Positions 1 to 8,684 are shown, counted from the stretch's first letter. The stretch: DNA of 64,000 nucleotides from Hyphomicrobiales bacterium (GCA_017305665.1 JAFKKH010000028.1:1-64000), one strand, 5' to 3'. The notes: generated by a model from the sequence alone, not told the origin. Numbers and translations are program-made.

Positions 1-414
1 GGCGCCGAGCGCCGCCGCGCGGCATTCCAGGTTCGACAGCAGCGCGGTGCCGATGCCAAAGCCCTGCCAGCGGTCGGCAATCGAGATGCCGAATTCGAGC
101 CGCGACGCCTGGACATCGACCGCGTAGCGGATCTCGCCGACAATGGTCTCGACGCCGTCGAGCATCATGGTCGCGACCGCCGAAAACCCTTCGCCCTCGC
201 CGACCCGCACGAACTGGCTCAGCACCGACTGCGGCAACTCGATCGCCGCACCGAGCAGCCGGTTGTAGCGCGAGCGCGCCGTCAGCCCGCGGAAATAATC
301 TTGCAGCGCCTCGGCATCGCGCGGCTGGACGAAACGGACAGTCAGGGAGGCGCCATTCCGCAGACGGAGGATGTCCGTGTAGTGCGGCAGGTCCTTCAGA
401 AGCAACGCTGTCAT
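1..414 (-). CDS. GNAT-family N-acetyltransferase, cut by the window edge
   Basis: Reads leftwards from an ATG at 414, preceded by an AAGGGAG ribosome site, and runs off the window after 138 codons, so the C-terminus is missing. The visible part has an N-terminal strand (LTVRFVQPRDAEALQDYF) typical of GNAT folds, a central GEIRYAVD strand, and the acetyl-CoA-binding segment ISIADRWQGFGIGTALL, which carries the Q-x-x-G-x-G/A pattern of motif A. Such enzymes transfer an acetyl group from acetyl-CoA to an amine; the acceptor cannot be told from sequence. It could be a free-standing enzyme or the start of a longer protein. Confidence 0.8.
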   Translation of the reverse strand, partial: MTALLLKDLPHYTDILRLRNGASLTVRFVQPRDAEALQDYFRGLTARSRYNRLLGAAIELPQSVLSQFVRVGEGEGFSAVATMMLDGVETIVGEIRYAVDVQASRLEFGISIADRWQGFGIGTALLSNLECRAAALGA

Positions 415-494
415 GGCACGCTCCCTTTGTTGACTGCTTGGGAAAAACCGGCGCCCCCGTCAGGCGACGCCGGCGTGCTGACGGAAACGGGGGA

Positions 495-698
495 TCACGC
501 CCGCCAGAATGGCTTGTCGGCTTCGGTGGCAACGTCGCCCCAGGACAGGCCGACATCGTGGAGGTCGCGTTCGGTCCAGTTCATCAGCTCGGTGCGCTGG
601 TTGAAGCGGTCGCGCCACAGATTCAGGGTCTCGCCAATCGCGGCCAGAACCCCCGCTTCATGATGATTTGTCATCATTTGATAGGATCGGGTGGACAT
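495..698 (-). CDS. DUF1127 domain small protein
   Basis: A 67-residue protein. The core LNLWRDRFNQRTELMNWTER followed by a D-L-x-D-V/I-G-L-S segment is the DUF1127 (YjiS-like) signature: a tryptophan-arginine helix, then R-x-x-L at a turn, then the D-x-G-L-S helix. The ATG at 698 has an AGGAG ribosome site. Some family members in alphaproteobacteria affect RNA turnover and phosphate or carbon metabolism, but no specific role can be assigned here. It is divergent from the outer-membrane barrel gene across a 195-bp intergenic region holding a palindrome. Confidence 0.85.
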   Translation of the reverse strand: MSTRSYQMMTNHHEAGVLAAIGETLNLWRDRFNQRTELMNWTERDLHDVGLSWGDVATEADKPFWRA

Positions 699-778
699 TG
701 AAATCTCCTGGATCTAACCTGTTGCGCGGAATATCTGCTTGATTTTGCACTGCGACAAACGACATTGCATGCCGCTTC

Positions 779-797
779 ACATGATATAAATTCATGT
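779..797. promoter_or_regulatory. Palindrome ACATGA-N7-TCATGT in a divergent promoter
   Basis: Perfect 6-bp arms (779-784 and 792-797) flank an AT-rich TATAAAT centre, between the DUF1127 gene (start 698, minus) and the barrel gene (start 894, plus). A second short inverted repeat, ATGGTT-N5-AACCAT, lies at 843-859. The placement suits an operator, but no regulator is identified nearby. Confidence 0.35.
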
Positions 798-893
798 ATC
801 TGGAGAGCCGATCGCCTCAACTTCGTCATCCCGAAGCAAGTTATGGTTTTGCTAACCATGATCCGCGCATGATTCCGGAACCCGATTCCGGCG

Positions 894-1613
894 ATGGCGA
901 TGCACCCGAGCTCCCTGATTCTGGCTTCCATTTTCGCAGCGGCATTGCCGGCAACGGCTTTCGCCGGCGAGCAGGGCTTCTTTGTCGGACTGGACGCTGT
1001 CGGAGGTGCGGCAGTCGGCTCGTCCGGCACCACCAACGGTGGCGCGCCCTTCGCCGGCGGCGGCATCGTCAACAATGTGAAATTTGGGGAGACGGCAGGG
1101 ATCGGCGGCCATATCGGTTACCGCTTCGATCCGGCCATGTCGGTCTTCATCAGCTATCAGCACATCCGGGGCGACGTCAGCTGGGACGCGAATTTTCCGA
1201 TGGTGGGCGCAGCATCGGGATTTTCGGGCTCGGCCATCAGCAATGCAGTGATGGGAAACGCCGCTTACGAATTTCCGCTGTCGGAGACGATCGCCCTCAG
1301 GGCGACCGCGGGCCTCGGACTGACGTTCAACACGCTGTCCGGCATAACCGAGACGGACAAGGCAACGGGGATTTTCCTCGACGACGTGGCCGACCACACA
1401 AACGTCAGCCCCATCGCACAGATTGGCGCCGGAATCCGCTACAAGATCACGCCGAATGCCGCATTGGGCCTCGACGCCTCGCTTGCTTACGCCGGTGGAT
1501 TTGAAACCGGAAATACAAGAGTCGGGAATCTGGGCGTCACCGACATCAATCCATACAGGATCGACAATGTGTGGCGCGCAAATCTGGGGGCTTCGATCAG
1601 AGTCGCCTTCTGA
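894..1613 (+). CDS. Outer-membrane beta-barrel protein
   Basis: 239 residues. A signal peptide (hydrophobic stretch to about residue 24, cleavage near AFA-GE) is followed by a glycine-rich, alternating hydrophobic/polar sequence. GGHIGYRFDPAMSVFISYQH is a typical amphipathic strand pair, and the protein ends in R-V-A-F, a C-terminal phenylalanine of the kind recognised by the BAM machinery. Length and pattern fit the 8-strand porin-family / Omp25-like barrels common in Rhizobiales. The start is uncertain: ATGs at 894 and 900 are in frame and neither has a strong ribosome site. Substrate or role is unknown. Confidence 0.75.
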   Translation: MAMHPSSLILASIFAAALPATAFAGEQGFFVGLDAVGGAAVGSSGTTNGGAPFAGGGIVNNVKFGETAGIGGHIGYRFDPAMSVFISYQHIRGDVSWDANFPMVGAASGFSGSAISNAVMGNAAYEFPLSETIALRATAGLGLTFNTLSGITETDKATGIFLDDVADHTNVSPIAQIGAGIRYKITPNAALGLDASLAYAGGFETGNTRVGNLGVTDINPYRIDNVWRANLGASIRVAF

Positions 1614-1764
1614 TTGAAGGGGAGACGCAAACCTCCGGCCAGTTCAATCGAAATGCCTCGTGCAAAACGCCTGACTGAAGCATAGTGCCTCGACTCGCTG
1701 CGCTGGTTGCGGCGCTCGCGTCTCGCCGTTCCGCGGCCGGACTGCCCGTTTTGGAGTGAGGCCT

Positions 1765-2676
1765 ATGCCGACCCGCCTTCCCTCGCTGAACGGTTTGCGC
1801 GCCTTCGAGGCCGCCGCGCGACATCTGTCCTTCACGCTTGCCGCCACCGAACTGAACGTGACGCAGACCGCGATCAGCCATCAGATCCGCCGGCTCGAGG
1901 ATGAGCTCGGCATCAAGCTCTTCATCCGGCAGAACCGTGCGCTGGCGCTGACGCCAAAGGCGAAAGAATACCTGCCGGGCATCCGCGCGGCCTTCAACGA
2001 TCTGCGCCTCGCGACCGATCGCGTGCTGCGAAAGCAGGGCGACCGCGTGCTGACCATCAGCACGCTGGCCTCGCTCGCCGCCAAATGGCTGCTGCCGCGG
2101 CTGTCCGGATTCCAGGAAGCGCACCCCGATATCGACGTGCGCATCACCACATCGACCAGCCTGGTGGATTTTCGCGACGGCGACGTTGATGCCGCGATCC
2201 GCTACGGCCGCGGCGAGTGGCCGGGCCTGCGCGCCGACTGGCTGATGGCCGACGAACTGTTTCCGGTCTGCAGCCCGGCACTCCTGAAAGGGCCGCGGCC
2301 GCTGAAGTACCCCGAAGACCTCGCCAATCACGCGCTGCTGCACTCGTCCAATAACGAAGACGACTGGCGGCTGTGGCTGACCGCCGCCGGCCTGCCGACC
2401 GACATCTCGAAGCAGCCCGGCGCGACCTTCGATCTCATCTTCATGACCGTACAGGCCGCGATCGACGGCGTCGGCGTTGCGATCGGCCGCACCTCCTATG
2501 TCCAGGGCGACATCGCCAACGGGCGGCTGGTGGTGCCGTTCAAGATCGCACTGCCGGCTAACGCCGGCTTCTACGTGGTCTCGCCGCCGGAAACCGCGGA
2601 CCGGCCAAAACTCGCCGCGTTCCGCAACTGGCTGATGGCCTCGGTGCAAGGACCGCCGCAAGTACCGCCGATTTAA
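1765..2676 (+). CDS. LysR-family transcriptional regulator (GcvA-like)
   Basis: 303 residues from the ATG at 1765, which has a GGAGTGAG ribosome site; a GTG at 1756 is less likely. The N-terminal winged helix-turn-helix covers about residues 5-65 (LPSLNGLRAFEAAARHLSFT, then TQTAISHQIRRLEDELGIKLF). The periplasmic-binding-protein-like effector domain follows, with the D-x-x-A-I-R-Y-G-x-G motif of GcvA-type members. It lies just upstream of and co-oriented with tcuA-tcuB, so it probably controls tricarballylate use, although in Salmonella the analogous tcuR is arranged differently. The effector is inferred, not shown. Confidence 0.9.
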   Translation: MPTRLPSLNGLRAFEAAARHLSFTLAATELNVTQTAISHQIRRLEDELGIKLFIRQNRALALTPKAKEYLPGIRAAFNDLRLATDRVLRKQGDRVLTISTLASLAAKWLLPRLSGFQEAHPDIDVRITTSTSLVDFRDGDVDAAIRYGRGEWPGLRADWLMADELFPVCSPALLKGPRPLKYPEDLANHALLHSSNNEDDWRLWLTAAGLPTDISKQPGATFDLIFMTVQAAIDGVGVAIGRTSYVQGDIANGRLVVPFKIALPANAGFYVVSPPETADRPKLAAFRNWLMASVQGPPQVPPI

Positions 2677-2844
2677 AATTCCTACACCAATCGCAGCGCA
2701 TTCGTCTTCGGGAATTTCACATAGTCGCAACTTTGGCACCGTGCCGCACCGTTCTTCTCTCCGACACTCCGTCGTGCGGACTGCGCAGTGATCCATTCCA
2801 CCGGATCGATTTGCTTTCGGCGCGAATAGCGATAACAAGACCGA

Positions 2845-4242
2845 ATGGTTGACCTCAGTCGCAAATTCGACGTGCTGGTGATCGGCGGCGGCAATGCAGC
2901 GCTGTGCGCGGCGATCAGCGCGCGCCGGGCCGGCGCGTCGGTGCTGGTGCTGGAGGGTGCGCCGAAATTCTATCGCGGCGGCAACACGCGCCACACCCGC
3001 AACATGCGCTGCGCCCATGATGCGGCGACCGAAATCCTGACCGGACCCTACACTGAAGACGAGTTCTTCGAGGATCTCCTGCGCGTCACCGGCGGCAAGA
3101 CCGACGAAGAACTGGCGCGATTCATGATCCATGAATCCAAGGACATGCTGAACTGGATCGTCGAGCAGGGCGTGCGCTGGCAGCCCTCGCTCGGCGGCAC
3201 GCTGAGCCTCGGGCGCACCAACTCGTTCTTTCTCGGCGGCGGCCGCGCCATGCTGAACGCACTGTACCTGACCGCCGAACAACTCGGCGTCGAGATCCTG
3301 TACGACGCCGAAGTCACAACCCTCGACATCCAGGACGGCATGTTCCTGTCGGCGACATTGAAGCAGGACGGCAAGGACGTCGCGGTGCGCGCCTCGGCGC
3401 TGGTGGCCGCCGCCGGCGGCTTCGAGGCCAACATCGAATGGCTGAAGGAATCCTGGGGACCGGCCGCAGAGAACTTCCTGATCCGCGGCACGCCCTATAA
3501 TCGCGGTTCGATCCTGAAGATGCTGTTGGGCAAGGGCGTACAGGCGATCGGCGATCCGACCCAGTGCCATGCGGTCGCGATCGACGCCCGCGCACCGAAG
3601 TTCGACGGCGGCATCATCACCCGGCATGACTCGGTCGTGTTCGGCATCGTCGTCAACAAACACGCCCAACGCTTCTATGACGAGGGCGAGGACATCTGGC
3701 CGAAGCGCTATGCGATCTGGGGCCGCCTCGTCGCCGCGCAGCCGGACCAGATCGCCTACATCATCTTCGACTCCAGCGTGGTGACGAGCTTCATGCCGAC
3801 GCTGTTTCCGCCGATCGCGGGCGATACCGTCGCGGAACTCGCGCAGAAGCTCGGGCTCGATCCCGCCGCGCTGGAAAAGACCCTGGCGGAGTTTAACGCC
3901 GCGGTGCGGCCCGGCACCTTCGATCACACCATTCTCGACGACTGCCGCACCGAAGGCATCACGCCGGCAAAAACCCACTGGGCGCGCAAGATCGAGGCGG
4001 CGCCCTATCTCGCCTATCCGGTGCGGCCCGGCATCACCTTCACCTATCTCGGCACGCGCGTGAACAAGCAGGCGCGGATGATGATGAGCGACGGCAAGCC
4101 CGCCGCCAACATGTTCGCTGCCGGCGAGATCATGGCCGGCAACGTACTCGGTCAGGGCTATGCGGCGGGGATCGGCATGACCATCGGCAGCGTGTTCGGC
4201 CGTGTCGCCGGGCGGGAAGCAGCGAACAATGCACGGAACTAG
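2845..4242 (+). CDS. tcuA: FAD-dependent tricarballylate dehydrogenase TcuA
   Basis: 465 residues. An N-terminal Rossmann motif VIGGGNAALCAA (residues 12-23) and the following R-R-A-G-A-S-V-L-V-L-E are the FAD site. A GGNTRHTRNMR segment and a C-terminal GEIMAGNVLGQGYAAGIGMT block match the fumarate reductase / CobZ-TcuA flavoprotein family. TcuA oxidises tricarballylate to cis-aconitate, an entry to the TCA cycle. It overlaps tcuB by 14 bp, as expected when TcuB re-oxidises its FADH2. No citrate-proton symporter (tcuC) is present next to the pair. A related flavoprotein acting on another carboxylate cannot be excluded. Confidence 0.88.
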   Translation: MVDLSRKFDVLVIGGGNAALCAAISARRAGASVLVLEGAPKFYRGGNTRHTRNMRCAHDAATEILTGPYTEDEFFEDLLRVTGGKTDEELARFMIHESKDMLNWIVEQGVRWQPSLGGTLSLGRTNSFFLGGGRAMLNALYLTAEQLGVEILYDAEVTTLDIQDGMFLSATLKQDGKDVAVRASALVAAAGGFEANIEWLKESWGPAAENFLIRGTPYNRGSILKMLLGKGVQAIGDPTQCHAVAIDARAPKFDGGIITRHDSVVFGIVVNKHAQRFYDEGEDIWPKRYAIWGRLVAAQPDQIAYIIFDSSVVTSFMPTLFPPIAGDTVAELAQKLGLDPAALEKTLAEFNAAVRPGTFDHTILDDCRTEGITPAKTHWARKIEAAPYLAYPVRPGITFTYLGTRVNKQARMMMSDGKPAANMFAAGEIMAGNVLGQGYAAGIGMTIGSVFGRVAGREAANNARN

Positions 4243-5332
4243 GACCAGCATCCTCGAAGAAGCGGACCGTCTGATGACGGTCTGCAACTCCTGCCGCTAC
4301 TGCGAGGGGTTGTGCGCGGTGTTTCCGGCGATGGAGATGCGGCGCGCCTTCTCCGACGGCGACCTCAACTACCTCGCCAATCTCTGCCATGCCTGCGGTG
4401 CTTGCTACACCGACTGCCAGTTCTCGCCGCCGCATGAGTTCAACGTCAACGTGCCGCAGACGCTCGCGATCGCGCGCGCCGAATCCTACACACACTATGC
4501 CTGGCCCCGCGCCTTCGCCGGCCTGTTCGCGCGCAACGGGCTCGTCATCAGCGTGATCGCGGCCCTGAGCGTGGCCGCGTTCATCCTCGGCTTCGTCGCG
4601 TTCAACGATCCCGGTGTCCTGTATGGCGTGCACATCGGGCCCGGCGCGTTCTACAAACTGATGCCGCACAATGCCATGGCAGTGCTGTTCAGCGCCGCGT
4701 TCCTCTACGCGATCCTCGCGCTCGTGATGGGCGTGCGCGCGTTCTGGCGCGACATCGGCGAGCCCGTCGGCATGACCACCGGTCCCCGCGCGCTGTTGCA
4801 GGCACTGCGCGATGCCGGCGAACTTCGTTATCTCCACGGCGGCGGCGTCGGCTGCTACAATGAGGACGAGCGCCCGACCGACCGGCGCAAGCTCTATCAT
4901 CACCTGACGTTCTATGGCTTCCTGCTGTGCTTCGCGGCAACGTCAGTGGCGACGCTCTATCACTACCTGCTGGCGCGCGAGGCGCCGTATCCGTGGTGGG
5001 ACCTGCCGGTGGTGCTCGGCACGCTCGGCGGCCTCGGTCTCGTGATCGGTCCGATCGGCCTTTTGATCGCAAAGACGGCGCGCGATCCCGCGATGCGCGA
5101 CGACGCGCGTCTCGGCATGGATGCGGCCTTCATCCTGATGCTGTGGCTGACCGGCGCGACCGGACTTCTGCTGCTGGTGCTTCGCGAAACATCAGCCATG
5201 GGTCCGTTGCTGGCGCTTCATCTCGGCTTTGTCTTCGCGCTGTTCATCACGATGCCGTACGGGAAGTTCGTCCACGGCATCTATCGCTATGCCGCGCTGG
5301 TGCGCTACGCGCGCGAGCGGCAGATGATGTGA
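4229..5332 (+). CDS. tcuB: TcuB: membrane iron-sulfur partner of tricarballylate dehydrogenase
   Basis: 367 residues from the ATG at 4229; a GTG at 4202 also exists in frame. Two ferredoxin-like cysteine clusters, C19-x2-C22-x2-C25-x3-C29 and C53-x2-C56-x2-C59-x3-C63, predict two [4Fe-4S] centres. About six hydrophobic segments follow, starting near residue 95 (LVISVIAALSVAAFILGFVA) and ending near the C-terminus. TcuB passes electrons from TcuA's reduced FAD to the quinone pool. The 14-bp overlap with tcuA indicates translational coupling. Confidence 0.88.
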   Translation: MHGTRTSILEEADRLMTVCNSCRYCEGLCAVFPAMEMRRAFSDGDLNYLANLCHACGACYTDCQFSPPHEFNVNVPQTLAIARAESYTHYAWPRAFAGLFARNGLVISVIAALSVAAFILGFVAFNDPGVLYGVHIGPGAFYKLMPHNAMAVLFSAAFLYAILALVMGVRAFWRDIGEPVGMTTGPRALLQALRDAGELRYLHGGGVGCYNEDERPTDRRKLYHHLTFYGFLLCFAATSVATLYHYLLAREAPYPWWDLPVVLGTLGGLGLVIGPIGLLIAKTARDPAMRDDARLGMDAAFILMLWLTGATGLLLLVLRETSAMGPLLALHLGFVFALFITMPYGKFVHGIYRYAALVRYARERQMM

Positions 5333-5344
5333 CGTTTTCTGACG

Positions 5345-5455
5345 TCGTCCCCGCGAAGGCGGGGACCCATAACCCCCGAGACTGCTTTTATCCGAAACAT
5401 CGATACAAGGAATATGGATTCCGGGCTCGCGCTTCGCGACGCCCCGGAATGACGG
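5345..5455. repeat. Intergenic palindromic repeat of the CCCCGGAATGACGG family
   Basis: Two hairpins sit back to back between convergent genes. GTCCCCGC-GAAG-GCGGGGAC (5347-5366) has a perfect 8-bp stem, and ATTCCGGGC...GCCCCGGAAT (5418-5450) encloses a CGCG core. The tail GGAATGACGG recurs at 61501-61510. This structure is typical of dispersed non-coding repeats in Bradyrhizobium-type genomes. It may also limit transcription between tcuB and the Rieske gene. Confidence 0.75.
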
Positions 5456-5464
5456 TGGCTGCCC

Positions 5465-5878
5465 CTACATCTCCACCACGACGTAGTCGTCCTCGACCGA
5501 GACGCTCAGCGTCTCCGCCACATACGGCCCCTTCACCACGCTGGCGCCGGGCTCGACGTGGGCCGCGTAGGCTTTCACGCGAAAGCGGCGCGGATCGCAG
5601 TACGATTGCCCGGTGCGGATGTCGAACTCCCAGCCGTGCCAGGGGCAGCGCACGATCTCACCGAGTTTTGTGTATTCGATCTCGCCCGGCGTCGTCGACT
5701 GCGCGAGCCCGATCAGCGGACCTTCACATAAAGCGGCGCCCATGTGCGGGCAGCGATTGAGCAGCCCGAAGAACTCGCCGTTGACGTTGAAAACCGCGAT
5801 CGGCCGCTCGTCGACGGTGAGGAACTTGCGCGTGCCCGGCGGCATCTCGCTGACGGGGGCAATGACGTGACGGGCCAT
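5465..5878 (-). CDS. Rieske [2Fe-2S] ferredoxin-like protein
   Basis: 137 residues. The Rieske ligand pairs are plain: C43-x-H45 (NRCPHMG) and C78-x2-H81 (RCPWHGWEFD), with an expected GQSYCDP strand after them. Size and lack of any membrane segment fit a soluble Rieske ferredoxin or a stand-alone component feeding electrons to an oxygenase. It is the last gene of a minus-strand set, 18 bp after an amidohydrolase. No oxygenase large subunit is nearby, so its electron acceptor is unknown. Confidence 0.9.
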   Translation of the reverse strand: MARHVIAPVSEMPPGTRKFLTVDERPIAVFNVNGEFFGLLNRCPHMGAALCEGPLIGLAQSTTPGEIEYTKLGEIVRCPWHGWEFDIRTGQSYCDPRRFRVKAYAAHVEPGASVVKGPYVAETLSVSVEDDYVVVEM

Positions 5879-5896
5879 GCTAGCAACGAACCCCGG

Positions 5897-7006
5897 TCAC
5901 GCGATGCCGTACAGCTTCTTGGCGTTGCCGAGATAGAACGCCTCGCGGTTGGCGTCGCTGACGCCGACCGGCAGCACGCGCGACGGCTCGTCGAAATCCC
6001 AGTGCGGGTAGTCGGTTGCGAACAAGAGCTTGTCCCAGCCGATCCACTCGATGGTCTGGAACAGATGCTCGCGCCGCTCCGGGTCTTCCATCGGCTGCGT
6101 GGTCCACCAGATGTGATCCTTGATATATTCCGACGGCGGCCGCTTCACATGCGGCACCTCGCTGCGCAGCTTCTGCCACACCTTGTCGAGCCGCCACGCC
6201 AGCGACGGCGCCCAGCCGAAGCCGGCCTCGATCATCACCATCTTCAGCTTCGGGAATCTTTCGAATACGCCTTCCAGCACGATGCTGGCGAGCGCGGTCT
6301 GCTGGCATTGCGAATGCCCGACCATCTCCTCGATGTAGTAGCTCGGCCAGCCCGACGCCGTGATCGGATTGCCGCCGAAGCCGAACGCATGCACGCCGAC
6401 CGGCAGGCCGGCTTCCTGCGCGGCCTCGTAGATCGGCCAGTAGCGGCGCTGCCCCAGCGGTTCGACGTTGCGGCTGAGCAGCAGCACCTGCACGAAATTC
6501 GGATCGCCCGCGCGCTTGCGGATTTCGGCCGCCGCCGTCGGCCCGTCCTCGTTCTCGACGACGATGGAGCCCTTGAGGCGAGAATCCTTGCTGGTCCACT
6601 TCTCGATCTGCCAGTCGTTGATGGCGGTGGCGAGCGCGGCGCTGAGGTCGTGATTGCGGATGCCCTGCCCGGTACCGAGCGGATTGAGCACGCCGAGCGC
6701 GACGTTGTGCGGATCGAGCAACTGCTTCTGCATGAACGACAGCGACGAGCCCTGCGGCCCGCCTTCCGGCGGATAGGCGTCGCGGCGCGAGGCATTGGGC
6801 TGCGCCTTCGGATACGGCGGCCCTTCCATCATGCCCTGATAGGCGTGCTTGCCGTAGGTCGCGAGATGCTCGTGCCAGCGCTTGGCGAGGAACGGATGCA
6901 ATTCGCTCGCGGTGGCGCGCGCCGGATGGATGTCGCAGTCGGCGATGGCCGTCTTGATCGCGGTGGCGTTGTCCTGCTGCGCGCCTGAGCGGAACTGCAT
7001 GTTCAT
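5897..7006 (-). CDS. Amidohydrolase (ACMSD-like metal-dependent hydrolase or decarboxylase)
   Basis: 369 residues, starting at an ATG with an AAGGAG site 8 nt upstream. The N-terminal DCDIHPA motif supplies the first metal ligands. A central GVHAFGFGG histidine and a C-terminal FATDYPHWDFDEP with the conserved aspartate complete the amidohydrolase-2 TIM-barrel pattern. ACMSD-type members decarboxylate or hydrolyse ring-cleavage products and related acids. It overlaps the upstream paralogue by 4 nt (ATGA) and is followed by the Rieske gene. The two amidohydrolases share motif order and length, so may form a heteromer or act in sequence; the substrate is unknown. Confidence 0.85.
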   Translation of the reverse strand: MNMQFRSGAQQDNATAIKTAIADCDIHPARATASELHPFLAKRWHEHLATYGKHAYQGMMEGPPYPKAQPNASRRDAYPPEGGPQGSSLSFMQKQLLDPHNVALGVLNPLGTGQGIRNHDLSAALATAINDWQIEKWTSKDSRLKGSIVVENEDGPTAAAEIRKRAGDPNFVQVLLLSRNVEPLGQRRYWPIYEAAQEAGLPVGVHAFGFGGNPITASGWPSYYIEEMVGHSQCQQTALASIVLEGVFERFPKLKMVMIEAGFGWAPSLAWRLDKVWQKLRSEVPHVKRPPSEYIKDHIWWTTQPMEDPERREHLFQTIEWIGWDKLLFATDYPHWDFDEPSRVLPVGVSDANREAFYLGNAKKLYGIA

Positions 7007-8088
7007 GGCGTCGTCTCCTTCGCGACGGAGTCCTTGAGGCGGGCGTAGGTCGCGTGTGGATTGTCGATCATGATCCTGCGCACAAGATCCGGCGACAAGC
7101 CCTCCGGTAACGCCGAATCGCCGTCGAACTGCCAGTGCGGATAGTCGGTCGAGAATAGGAGCAATTCATCCGACTGCATATGGTCAAACAGGCGATTTAA
7201 TGTCTCGGGTTCCGGCGGCGCGTCCACCGGCTGCAGCGAGAAGCGGATATTGCTGCGCACAATCTCGATCGGCGGGCGATCCACCCACGGCGTCTCCATC
7301 CGCACGCCGCGCCAGAACTTGTGCAGCCGCCACAGATACGACGGCAGCCAGGTGAAGCCTGATTCCAGCATCACCATTTTCAGGTTCGGATATTTTGCGA
7401 ACACGCCTTCCACGATCAGGCTGGTCATCTGGGTCTGGAACGCCTGCGCCTGCGCGACGTAGTCCTCGATGTGATAGGAGCCCCAGCCGACCGAGGTCGG
7501 CGCGTTGTGATAGTTGCTGCCGGCGTGAATGCCGATCGGCAGGCCGAGCCGTTCGCAGGTCGCATAGATCGGCCAGTAATGCCGCTTGCCCAGCGGCATG
7601 TCGCCCGCCACCAGCATCAGCACCTGCACGAAGCGCTTGTCGGTGGCGCAGCGCTCGATCTCCGCTACCGCCTTCTCGATGCTCTGCGCCGGAATCACGA
7701 TGGAGCCGCGCAGCCGCGCGTCCTTGTCGAGCCACTCCTTTACCAGCCAGTCGTTCAGCGCGCGGCAGAACGCGTCCGCCATATCCTCGCTGAACACCAG
7801 CTGCACGCCGTAGAGCGGATTGAGAATCCCGAACGCGGTCTGGAACGGCGCCAGCGCGTGTTTCAAGAGATCGTCGACGCTCTCGCCGGGCTTGCCCTTG
7901 GCCGGCCGCCAGTCGGCGCGGCCGGTGATCGGCGAATTGGTCGGATAGGATTGCGACAGCAGGTCGGTCATGCCGCGTGTCGTCACCTGGTCGCGCCAGT
8001 AATCGTTCATGTAGGGCAGAAGGCTGGTGAGATGAGGCACGGCCGGATGCAGGTCGCAATCCACGCCGCCCGCGATCGGTGCCGTCAT
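7003..8088 (-). CDS. Amidohydrolase, paralogue of the downstream gene
   Basis: 361 residues from an ATG with an AAGGAG site. The same family landmarks appear in order: VDCDLHPAVP at the N-terminus, GIHAGSNYH in the middle, and LLFSTDYPHWQFDGD near the C-terminus. Both paralogues contain GLPxGxHA and the SGF/AGFxWLPSYLWRL-type barrel helix, showing common descent by duplication. It is the first gene of the three-gene minus-strand operon and ends in a 4-nt overlap with the second. Function as for the paralogue: probably a zinc-dependent decarboxylase or hydrolase of a small carboxylic acid. Confidence 0.85.
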   Translation of the reverse strand: MTAPIAGGVDCDLHPAVPHLTSLLPYMNDYWRDQVTTRGMTDLLSQSYPTNSPITGRADWRPAKGKPGESVDDLLKHALAPFQTAFGILNPLYGVQLVFSEDMADAFCRALNDWLVKEWLDKDARLRGSIVIPAQSIEKAVAEIERCATDKRFVQVLMLVAGDMPLGKRHYWPIYATCERLGLPIGIHAGSNYHNAPTSVGWGSYHIEDYVAQAQAFQTQMTSLIVEGVFAKYPNLKMVMLESGFTWLPSYLWRLHKFWRGVRMETPWVDRPPIEIVRSNIRFSLQPVDAPPEPETLNRLFDHMQSDELLLFSTDYPHWQFDGDSALPEGLSPDLVRRIMIDNPHATYARLKDSVAKETTP

Positions 8089-8207
8089 GATGTCTCCTTC
8101 CTCGCCGCGCCAGCCGATCCTACGACCCGCGCGACCGTGCGTCCACGGCTGACGATGCGGCGGCGGTATGTTAGGGCTCCTCGAAATCCATCACACGGAA
8201 AAACGCC

Positions 8208-8684
8208 ATGAACACCCTCCTCCCCATCGCCGAGCAGGTCGCCGCAAAGCTGATCGCCAACAAGCAGACCATCGCGGTCGCGGAATCCTCCACCGGCGGT
8301 CTGATCGCGGCAGCGCTGCTTTCCGTGCCCGGCGCGTCCGCCTATTTCCTCGGCGGCGCCGTGGTCTATACGCGCGACGCGCGGCGCGTGCTGATGGATA
8401 TTTCCGACGCCGACATGAAAGGTTTTCGCTCGGCATCGGAGCCCTACGCGCAACTGCTGGCGACGCGGATGCGCCAACGCTTTGCGACCGACTGGGGACT
8501 CTCGGAGACCGGCGCCACCGGACCGACCGGCAATCGCTACGGCGATGCCGCCGGCCATAGCTGCATGGCGATCGCCGGGCCTGCGAACGCCGTCACCACG
8601 CTGGAGACCGGCAGCACTGAGCGCGGCGCCAACATGCAGGCCTTCGCAGCGAACGCGCTCCATCTGCTGCTGCAGAATTTATAA
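8208..8684 (+). CDS. CinA C-terminal domain protein (nicotinamide-nucleotide amidase, PncC type)
   Basis: 158 residues, the length of stand-alone PncC. The diagnostic N-terminal block AESSTGGLIAAALLSVPGAS and the later ETGATGPTGNRYGD glycine-rich loop are those of the CinA C-terminal domain. PncC deamidates nicotinamide mononucleotide to nicotinate mononucleotide in pyridine-nucleotide salvage. The N-terminal ADP-ribose domain of full CinA is absent. It is divergent from the amidohydrolase operon. Confidence 0.85.
   Translation: MNTLLPIAEQVAAKLIANKQTIAVAESSTGGLIAAALLSVPGASAYFLGGAVVYTRDARRVLMDISDADMKGFRSASEPYAQLLATRMRQRFATDWGLSETGATGPTGNRYGDAAGHSCMAIAGPANAVTTLETGSTERGANMQAFAANALHLLLQNL

Noticed and set aside
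2733-2748. Possible sigma-54 promoter (TGGCAC...CGC) before tcuA
   Set aside because: Spacing between GG and GC is one base short and the -12 TTGC element is not present.
1597-4287. An 896-codon open frame on the minus strand antisense to LysR and tcuA
   Set aside because: It lies wholly across two well-supported plus-strand genes with clear families. The translated sequence has no domain and high arginine/alanine content, typical of antisense frames in high-GC DNA.
5744-6988. A 414-codon plus-strand frame over the amidohydrolase and Rieske genes
   Set aside because: Antisense to genes with intact catalytic motifs; no recognisable domain.
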